14,731 nucleotides of DNA from Bacteroidales bacterium (GTDB lineage: Bacteria; Bacteroidota; Bacteroidia; Bacteroidales; UBA12077): positions 1 to 14,731 of the forward strand of contig JASGMZ010000055.1 in the NCBI GenBank assembly GCA_030156305.1, written 5' to 3'. A program made the position numbers and the translations under genes. Under the pieces are notes generated by a model. That model was not told where the DNA came from and did not search any database. It worked only from the letters and a program-made list of their open reading frames with translations. Below, one piece after another: positions 1 to 5,931 of the stretch; within the stretch, counting starts at the first letter, position 1; every line of letters starts with the position of its first letter.

Positions 1-1
1 A

Positions 2-238
2 GACAAATCACAAAGTGATTTGTCGATTCACAAAAACCTTTGGTTTTTGTCGAACTCACAAAAATTCGAAGAATTTTTGTCGAGAGATTTGGATTGAACG
101 AAACTCTTCGAGTTTCGTAGCTCACCAACTTCGTTGGTGATTCCAAAACCAGATACCTACTCAACTTCGTTGAGTCGAAGCGAATCCTTTGGATTCGCTG
201 ACTCACGAAAACCTAAAAGGTTTTCGTCGAGTAGGTAT
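2..238. repeat. Tandem array of eight perfect hairpins with 3-nt loops
   Basis: Eight consecutive perfect inverted repeats each enclose exactly three bases: 2-24 (10-bp stem, loop AAA), 30-50 (9 bp, TTT), 58-80 (10 bp, GAA), 98-118 (9 bp, TTC), 122-140 (8 bp, TTC), 159-175 (7 bp, TTC), 179-199 (9 bp, TTT) and 205-227 (10 bp, AAA). The arms differ from unit to unit but stay complementary. Five units (2-24, 30-50, 58-80, 159-175, 205-227) are followed by a TCGA box, and units 2, 3 and 8 begin TCAC. A longer pair, ATACCTACTC at 153-162 and GAGTAGGTAT at 229-238, encloses the last three hairpins. No reading frame covers the stretch. Function is unknown. Related elements recur at 1104-1319, 2241-2283 and 7779-7830. 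The array touches the window edge and may continue. Confidence 0.9.
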
Positions 239-289
239 ATTTTTAGCCCTTTTGTATATACTATACAGTGCCGAAGTTAGTGGAACGAC

Positions 290-357
290 TATAAAAACTA
301 AAGATAAAGTAGGATATGATAATAAAATATTGTAAAATTGAATTACCACAATATTTT
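290..357 (+). promoter_or_regulatory. Probable bioW promoter and inverted-repeat operator
   Basis: TATAAAAAC at 290-298 resembles an archaeal TATA box. About 25 bases downstream, near the expected transcription start, is a perfect inverted repeat: AAAATATTGT at 324-333 and ACAATATTTT at 348-357, separated by 14 bases. A repressor site overlapping the start point of a biotin operon is plausible, but the motif does not match the BirA consensus I know, in which TTGTAAACC faces GGTTTACAA. A second TATA-like palindrome, GTATA-TAC-TATAC, is at 254-266 and would give a longer leader. The assignment is inferred from position and symmetry. Confidence 0.45.
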
Positions 358-372
358 TCGGAGTGACTACAA

Positions 373-1077
373 ATGTTCAGTATAAAAATGAGAGCTTCAA
401 AAAAAGGAAAACATATATCTGGAGCTGAAAGCATTGTAGATAAGGAAGACGTTGAATTTATTGTAAATGAGTTTGTAAAGCGAGCTATGTTTCATGAAAA
501 CGGAGCTCCGGATTTTATAAATCTGAAAATAGAGGAAATAAATGATGATGAAATAAAGTATTTTAAACATTTACCAATAAAAACAATAGAATGTAAGGAT
601 AAAGAGGAAGCACGGGAAAAGGCAAAAAACATATTGAAAAATGAGGAAATTCCTGATGAACTGATAGATAAGGCATTTAAAATAATAGATAATGGAGGAA
701 TGAGGGGAGCTTCAATTTTAAATATGGACGGAGAGCGATTGGAACCAGATAAGGAAAGAGGAGTAAGGGTTAAGAACATATCCGCAACAAAGGAACTTAA
801 AAATAAAATCTTAAAAAATAAATTGGGAACAGATAGGACGGTTGATGCAATAGCCGTAGCTACAAAGGTTATAAAATTAGGAGTTATTGCTGAATTATGT
901 ACCTCTGACAATAAAAGTTATACAACGGGATACGTAGCTACAAAGGATGGATACTTTAGAATAACCAACTTAAAGAATGCTGGAGAAGACGGTGGAAGGG
1001 TATTTTTTGTTAAAAATGATGTTGATATAGACGATTTAATAGATAAACTAGAGAACAAACCGTTTATTATTGGGTAA
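373..1077 (+). CDS. bioW: 6-carboxyhexanoate--CoA ligase (pimeloyl-CoA synthetase) BioW
   Basis: BioW activates pimelate with ATP and CoA to pimeloyl-CoA, the first committed step of this form of biotin synthesis, in the cytoplasm. The 234-residue product shows the family's N-terminal signature FSIKMRASK followed by GKHISGAE, the GMRGA segment near residue 110, RGVR near residue 130, and the C-terminal block VIAELCTSDN, TTGYVA, GGRVFFV. I recognise it by its resemblance to Bacillus BioW over the whole length; it is slightly shorter than the Bacillus protein (about 259). The ATG follows CGGAGTGACTACAA, which supplies the ribosome binding site. bioF follows 255 bases downstream on the same strand, separated by hairpin elements. 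The last 29 bases of the gene are repeated at 1126-1154. Confidence 0.95.
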   Translation: MFSIKMRASKKGKHISGAESIVDKEDVEFIVNEFVKRAMFHENGAPDFINLKIEEINDDEIKYFKHLPIKTIECKDKEEAREKAKNILKNEEIPDELIDKAFKIIDNGGMRGASILNMDGERLEPDKERGVRVKNISATKELKNKILKNKLGTDRTVDAIAVATKVIKLGVIAELCTSDNKSYTTGYVATKDGYFRITNLKNAGEDGGRVFFVKNDVDIDDLIDKLENKPFIIG

Positions 1078-1103
1078 TCGCAAACTAATACTTATATTTG
1101 GAT

Positions 1104-1319
1104 GCAACCTTTTCTAAAGGTTGCTTAGAGAATAAACCGTTTATTATTGAATAACAAATCTTTAAAAAAGCTTTCAGATAAATCCTTTCAGGATTTATTA
1201 CTCACGGCTTTGCCGTGATGATGCAAAGTATATGCCTTTTCACGAAGTAAAGAAGTATCAGATTTTTGGGATCCAACACTTTTTAAAAGGGTTGGGATCT
1301 AACCTTTTAGAAAAAGGTT
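1104..1319. repeat. Second cluster of 3-nt-loop hairpins between bioW and bioF
   Basis: Perfect hairpins lie at 1104-1124 (9-bp arms, loop TCT), 1178-1198 (9-bp arms, loop TTC), 1202-1218 (TCACGGC/GCCGTGA, loop TTT) and 1301-1319 (8-bp arms, loop AGA). An imperfect GGGATCCAAC/GTTGGGATC stem spans 1268-1299. The pair 1178-1198 plus 1202-1218, spaced by TAC, has the same layout as 98-118 plus 122-140: one hairpin, a short spacer, then a TCAC...GTGA hairpin. The last hairpin ends directly at the bioF ribosome binding site (GGAGGGG at 1321-1327), so it could affect translation. No gene is seen in 1078-1332. Confidence 0.8.
1126..1154 (+). repeat. Duplicate of the bioW 3' end
   Basis: These 29 bases repeat 1049-1077, the last codons of bioW, with three differences, all transitions. 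Both copies read ENKPFII, one more residue and a TAA stop. The 48 bases between the copies contain the 1104-1124 hairpin. This is what an insertion next to the stop codon with duplication of the gene end would leave, so that bioW stayed complete. Replication slippage is the alternative. Confidence 0.8.
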
Positions 1320-1332
1320 GGGAGGGGATATT

Positions 1333-2499
1333 ATGTTTAGAAAACAGCTTCAAAAAGAAATTGAAGATATAAAAAATCAGAATTTATACAGATCCTTTAA
1401 ATCCCTCGCTAACGCTCAGGAGGATAATAATATTTTAGATTTTTCTTCAAATGATTATTTATGTTTATCAAAACATCCAGAGGTTATAAGTGCAGTAAAG
1501 GAAGGCTTAAAGTATGGTGCAGGTTCCACAGGTTCAAGATTAACATCTGGAAACATAAACCATAAGGAGTTAGAAGAAAAAATTGCAGAGTTTAAGGGAA
1601 CTGAGAAAGCATTAGTTTATTCTTCAGGATATGCAACAAATGTTGGTGTAATAAGTACTCTATGCAAAAAGGGTGATTTAATTTTAAGTGATAAATTAAA
1701 CCATGCTTCAATTATTGACGGGTGTAGATTGAGTAAGGCCGATGTTTTAGTTTACAATCATTGCGATACAAATCATTTAATGGATTTATTGGAAGAAAAT
1801 GCAGGAAAATATAACAATATATTTATTATAACCGATGGAGTTTTCAGCATGGATGGGGACGTAGCTCCGTTGGATGAACTGAAAAAAATTGCAGATGAAT
1901 TTAATGGAATATTGATAATAGACGATGCACACGGTACTGGAGTTTTAGGGAATGGAAGAGGAACATTAAAACACTTTAATTTAAAACCGTCAGACAATAT
2001 AATCCAAATAGGAACACTTTCAAAGGCTGTAGGTGGTTTAGGGGGTTTTGTTTGTGGTATTGAGGAATTAATCGAGTATCTTATAAATAAATCTCGAAGT
2101 TTTATATATTCTACATCCCTTCCTCCGTCTGTTGTTAGTGGATGTATTAAGAGTTTTGAGCTCATGGAAAATGGAGCTCTAACAAAAAAATTGCAAAAAA
2201 ATATAGAGCTCGCAAATAAAATTTTTAAAGAACACGATTTAATCGGAGCGAAGCGAAGAGCTACAAATTCCGAAGGAATTTGTTCAATAGAAGAAGATAA
2301 TTTAACGCCCATTTATCCGTTCATTTTTAAAGAAAAAACTATGGAGCTCGCTGAACATTTAATAAAAAATAATATCTTCTGTGTTGGAATTAGATATCCA
2401 ACTGTTCCAAAAGGTATGGAGAGGTTAAGAGTTAGTATAAATGTTGGACATAGTGAGGGGGATTTTAGAGCTCTGTGTGAATGTATTAAAATGTTTTAA
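1333..2499 (+). CDS. bioF: 8-amino-7-oxononanoate synthase BioF
   Basis: BioF is a PLP enzyme that condenses pimeloyl-CoA with alanine to 8-amino-7-oxononanoate (KAPA), the step after BioW. The product is about 388 residues, normal for the family. Visible landmarks are LDFSSNDYLCL near the N-terminus, GAGSTGSRLTSGN, DDAHGTG around residues 197-203, the PLP lysine in TLSKAVGGLGG (K231), and GIRYPTVPKGMERLR near the C-terminus. I chose ATG 1333 because GGAGGGG lies seven bases upstream; a TTG at 1318 falls inside the hairpin and ahead of that site. Two stretches look inserted: residues around 25-29, encoded by the 13-base motif shared with 7806-7818, and residues about 303-317 (AKRRATNSEGICS), encoded by a hairpin element. 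The PLP and substrate motifs are intact, so the enzyme may well be active. The 3' end is duplicated at 3212-3349. Confidence 0.94.
   Translation: MFRKQLQKEIEDIKNQNLYRSFKSLANAQEDNNILDFSSNDYLCLSKHPEVISAVKEGLKYGAGSTGSRLTSGNINHKELEEKIAEFKGTEKALVYSSGYATNVGVISTLCKKGDLILSDKLNHASIIDGCRLSKADVLVYNHCDTNHLMDLLEENAGKYNNIFIITDGVFSMDGDVAPLDELKKIADEFNGILIIDDAHGTGVLGNGRGTLKHFNLKPSDNIIQIGTLSKAVGGLGGFVCGIEELIEYLINKSRSFIYSTSLPPSVVSGCIKSFELMENGALTKKLQKNIELANKIFKEHDLIGAKRRATNSEGICSIEEDNLTPIYPFIFKEKTMELAEHLIKNNIFCVGIRYPTVPKGMERLRVSINVGHSEGDFRALCECIKMF
2241..2283 (-). repeat. Hairpin element inside the bioF reading frame
   Basis: ACAAATTCC at 2263-2271 and GGAATTTGT at 2275-2283 form a perfect 9-bp stem around GAA. 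Next to it, read on the minus strand, is AGCTC then TCGCTTCGCTC, much like the AGCTC-linked unit at 98-140 and the TCGCTAACGCTC unit at 7807-7818. The element is in frame and encodes about 14 residues (AKRRATNSEGICS) in a part of BioF that is shorter in the E. coli protein as I remember it. It resembles in concept the Rickettsia palindromic elements that sit inside coding genes. Confidence 0.7.
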
Positions 2500-2507
2500 A
2501 TTAATTA

Positions 2508-2960
2508 TTATTCATTATTTAAAAAATTTATCAGTAATTCTTTTGTATTGTAAACTTTAACTTTATTTTGTTTTTTTAAGTCCGTATCATTGCTCCAAAT
2601 TGGACAGTTTAATTTTAAAGATAGTGCGACATAGTGGGTGTCTTTTTCATCAATATCTTTCATTATATTGTACGCTTCTTTAATTTTATCGTCATATCTT
2701 TCAGTTGGAATTATGTTAATAAAATATAGTAATGTTTCAATGGATTCTTTGTAAGTAAGAAGTTGTTTATTTTTCTCCCTTTTTGAAATTATGAACTTTT
2801 TGTATTTTTCCAATTCCTTGAAAATAAATTCAGGGCAGTAAATATTAAAAATATCATTTGATGTAATTAGTTCTCTTGTAATTGAAGCATCTTTTATTAA
2901 GGCGGAGAATAAAATATTTGCATCAATTACAATCCCAATTTTTTCTTTTCCTCTTTCCAT
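2508..2960 (-). CDS. PIN-domain toxin (probable ribonuclease) of a toxin-antitoxin pair
   Basis: PIN-domain toxins are small Mg2+-dependent ribonucleases, usually acting on tRNA, rRNA or mRNA. The 150-residue protein begins with the PIN strand VIDANILFSALI (first acidic residue at D13), has the conserved glutamate in PEFIFKELEKY, and ends with the acidic cluster IDEKDTHYVALSLKLNCPIWSNDTDL, so all expected acidic positions are present. The ATG at 2960 follows GGGAGGAAGC. The gene overlaps the upstream antitoxin by 34 bases, the usual arrangement for such pairs. It faces bioF tail to tail with only eight bases between their stops. The exact RNA target cannot be read from sequence. Confidence 0.88.
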   Translation of the reverse strand: MERGKEKIGIVIDANILFSALIKDASITRELITSNDIFNIYCPEFIFKELEKYKKFIISKREKNKQLLTYKESIETLLYFINIIPTERYDDKIKEAYNIMKDIDEKDTHYVALSLKLNCPIWSNDTDLKKQNKVKVYNTKELLINFLNNE

Positions 2961-3136
2961 GCTTCCTCCCTTGCTTTTTTAAAGTCCTTTAAATCATCTT
3001 CTGTTAAATCCAATTCCTTAACTAATTTTTCTAATAATATTTTTTTTAATAATCTTTCCTTTTTTTGTAATCGTTTTAATGTTGTTTCAATATCTTCAAT
3101 TGAAAGATTTTCAATATTTTCAGTTTCAAATGCCAT
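2927..3136 (-). CDS. Small charged protein, probable antitoxin of the PIN toxin
   Basis: A 69-residue, highly charged and largely helical protein lies immediately upstream of, and overlaps, the PIN toxin. It is rich in Lys, Glu and Leu, with a likely coiled-coil segment (KRLQKKERLLKKILLEKL) and a C-terminal part with the AREEAWKEEKKK pattern. I do not recognise a DNA-binding fold. The antitoxin role is inferred from size, order, overlap and pairing with PIN. The ATG at 3136 has GGTGA five bases upstream. Both genes would be read from a promoter in the AT-rich 3137-3210 stretch, where TATA-like runs are too frequent to choose one. Confidence 0.75.
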   Translation of the reverse strand: MAFETENIENLSIEDIETTLKRLQKKERLLKKILLEKLVKELDLTEDDLKDFKKAREEAWKEEKKKLGL

Positions 3137-3211
3137 AATTTCACCGAATTTTTATATGTAATTATTATACATTCTATTAAATATTAATATTGTTATTTTC
3201 AAAATATTTAT

Positions 3212-3349
3212 TTAAAAAATAGTGTCTTCTATAGGAATTAGATATCCAACTGTTCCAAAAGGTATGGAGAGATTAGGGTCAGTATAAATGTGGGACATAG
3301 TGAGGGGGATTTTAGAGCTCTGTGTGAAAGTATTAAAAAATTTAAATAA
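3212..3349 (+). pseudogene. Decayed copy of the bioF 3' end
   Basis: This stretch matches 2371-2499, the last third of the BioF C-terminal domain, with long identical blocks including GATATCCAACTGTTCCAAAA and the run through GAGGGGGATTTTAGAGCTCTG. Small deletions near 3231 and 3277 shift the frame, so it cannot encode the domain. It has no start and is cut off upstream. With the intact bioF end at 2499 it brackets the toxin-antitoxin pair as direct repeats of about 130 bp. The simplest reading is that incoming DNA replaced the gene end and this is the displaced original, as happens with elements that integrate at gene 3' ends. No integrase is in the window. Confidence 0.88.
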
Positions 3350-3414
3350 TATATAAAATATTTATTCTCAAAAGTTAGTGTGGTAGTATAGTATTTGATT
3401 TTATTAAAAATATT

Positions 3415-5739
3415 GTGGGGAGATATGGGTCTTTTAGAATTTTTTTAGGATTTACAGGTTTATTATTTTTTATTTTAACAATATATGGGTTAAATATATT
3501 GAATAAAATAACTAATTTAATGAATATTATATCAATATATGGGGATGAAATATTAAGATTATGTATTGGTATTTTAACTATTGTAATTATAACCAATTAT
3601 TTGAAATCAGTTAATATAATATTTGATAGTAGGGTTCATCTAAAAAATATAGATACAATAAAATCATCTGAAAATGTGAGCGATAAATTAGATGAATTAG
3701 GTTATAAATATAGATGGTCACTATTAATTTTATCTATTTCTTCAATAGTTTTATATGTCTTATATAGTTTAATAAATTTACCAATTTCTGATATTACTAT
3801 ATTCCTTATTTTAATAATGCCATCGATATTTTTAATACTATTGTCAGAGTTTAAACACCCTAAATATGCTAAAATTTTTAAAATTTCTAAATATATTTCC
3901 GTTTTAGTTTTTATGGGATTTGTATGGATTTCAATAAAATATTATCAATATTCGTCCATATCCAATATTTTATTGTATTTTTGTTATGTTGGGGGTTTGT
4001 TTATTGCAATTGCATATTATTGGAATGATTTAATTTATGAGTTCGGTAAATTTCATTGTGTTATTCAATTCCTATTAAGAATGACTAACAATATATATTA
4101 TTTTAATCCATTTAAAAATTATGTTATTGAAAATTACAACCATCGTAAAGATGAAGATATAGAAGTAAATGATAAAACGGATTGTTTTGGAACATTAAAT
4201 AAAATAAATATGATTGAAGAAGGATTTAAAAATCAAATTTTAAATAATCATAAAATTATAGCGTTATATGGAAACTGGGGCAGTGGTAAAAGTAGCATAA
4301 TTAGGACATTAATTGAAAAATTTGACGAATCTCGAAATTTTGATGAAAATACTGAAATTAAAAGATTATGGGAATCGTTTAAAGATATGTTTCATATATT
4401 TAAACCTTTAAAGGAAAAACATAAATCTATCTTATGTATTAAATTTGATGCTTAGGAATATGAAAATGAAGAAAACATATCTTATGCCTTATTGTGCCAT
4501 ATTGTTAATGAATTAGAAAAAAATGCTGATATTAAATTTGGGATTCGAACGGTAAAGAATAAACTCTTAAAATCTGGTGCAATTGTTTTAAAATCTGTTA
4601 GTATCAATACAGAATACAATAATATTGGTTTTAATTTTAATTTTGAATATAATAATGAAAAATATATAGAAGTGGAAAATTTAAAAAATGGACTTGATGA
4701 GATTTCTAGAATTCTCAAAGAAAATAACAAAAGACTTATAGTTTTTATTGATGAATTAGATAGATGCGAAAGAGAAAATATTTTAAAATTTTTATCATCT
4801 CTTAAATTATTTTTTACCGATGGGGAAAATATAAATTATATTTGTGCAGTAGATAAAGAAGCAGTAGCAGAAGCACTTGAACATAAATACTGTGACGGAG
4901 AAAAAGCAGAGGAATATTTGGAAAAAATTTTTAATTTTTCATTTAACATGCCAAAAACATTCGATGTAAAAAACTTTATTGGGCAATATGAGTTTTTTAA
5001 TAATGATAATGCTGAAAAACTCGCAAAATTCTTTGAGGCAATTAATTTTACAACTCCGAGACATTTAAAGAAGGTTTTGAATAAATATGAATATTTGGTC
5101 AAGATTAAGAATTCCAATATAAACAATATGGATTTAATTCCTGGGATAATAACTGGAAATAATGATAATAATGAATATTTATTTGATACAATTTTTGTTT
5201 TGTATTTCATAATTCTCTATGAGTTTTATTATGATAAATATTTGGAAATAAAAAATTATGAAGATAAACTGGCAAAATACAGTAAATATCAAATAAAATA
5301 TATAAATTATCCCCCCGCGTCAGGTAAAGATGATAATGAAAATGATAATAAACCCGCAATTGAGTTAATAATGGAACGTTTAAAACATGACAGTTATAAC
5401 GAAATTACTTTTGGAGAAATTTATGAAAGTATTATTTTTAATGAACCATATTTCGAGAAGATAGATGATTTAATTAAATTAATAACAATATTTACTCCAT
5501 CCGAACTTAAGAATAAACAATGTTATATAACGTATGCTGGGTATTCTGATGTGGTATTTGATTATATTAGTCAATTTAAATATGAAAAGAATGAAATATT
5601 GATTGATTTTTGTAGGTTTTTAGTAGATGAATATTCTTCAGGAGGTCATCCGCCCCAAATATTAAACTATAATGGATACGAACGAAATTACACGTATAAA
5701 TACATTAACCTTTTCAAAATGGCGGAAACCTTACTCTAA
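3415..5739 (+). pseudogene. KAP-family P-loop NTPase with membrane segments, interrupted by an in-frame TAG
   Basis: KAP NTPases (named for Kidins220/ARMS and PifA) are membrane-associated STAND-like ATPases; PifA excludes phage T7. About six hydrophobic segments fill the first 210 residues, then Walker A GNWGSGKSS near residue 288 and Walker B FIDELDRC near residue 445. A single amber codon at 4453-4455 splits it: the frame reads KFDA, stop, EYENEEN and continues unshifted to 5739. KAP proteins have a conserved Trp here (F-N/D-A-W-x-Y-E), so one G-to-A change of TGG explains it. The start is unclear. GTG 3415 is the only usual in-frame start, but has no good ribosome binding site. ATG 3425, after GGGGAG, would lead into the same frame if the T7 run at 3440-3446 had one more T. 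Unless the stop is a sequencing error or is suppressed, the gene is dead. Confidence 0.85.
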
Positions 5740-5860
5740 CCTTTACAAAAAATTATCATAATGAGGATATAAGTGTTTGGCGATAGTAGAGCTCATCTAA
5801 ATATTAAAATAAATCCCAAAGTAATTGAATATTTATAAATTTCGATTTTATTTTTTTTCG

Positions 5861-5927
5861 ATATATAAATATATAGTTCTAACATAGATAATAGTTTTTA
5901 GAATAATATTTTTTTAAAGAGGGGTGA
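5861..5927 (+). promoter_or_regulatory. Promoter and ribosome binding site of the TPR lipoprotein gene
   Basis: ATATATAAATATATAG at 5861-5876 is a good archaeal TATA box, preceded by TTTCG. Transcription would start about 25 bases downstream, near 5900. GGGGTGA at 5921-5927 is a strong ribosome binding site for this group. It sits four bases ahead of ATT 5932, which is what argues for the non-standard start of the next gene. The rest of 5740-5860 shows nothing I can interpret. Confidence 0.55.
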
Positions 5928-5931
5928 AATT

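Noticed and set aside
2..238. CRISPR array
   Set aside because: The units are self-complementary hairpins with varying arms and no constant repeat or regular spacer.
324..357. Classical BirA operator
   Set aside because: Only TTGT/ACAA are shared. The conserved outer arms (AAAATA/TATTTT) and the inner bases do not fit the BirA consensus.
1318..1332. TTG start for bioF
   Set aside because: It lies in the hairpin arm and upstream of the ribosome binding site that serves ATG 1333.
4453..4455. Pyrrolysine codon in the KAP gene
   Set aside because: Methanococcales are not known to carry the pyl genes, KAP proteins are not Pyl proteins, and the stop replaces a conserved Trp that is one base away from TAG.
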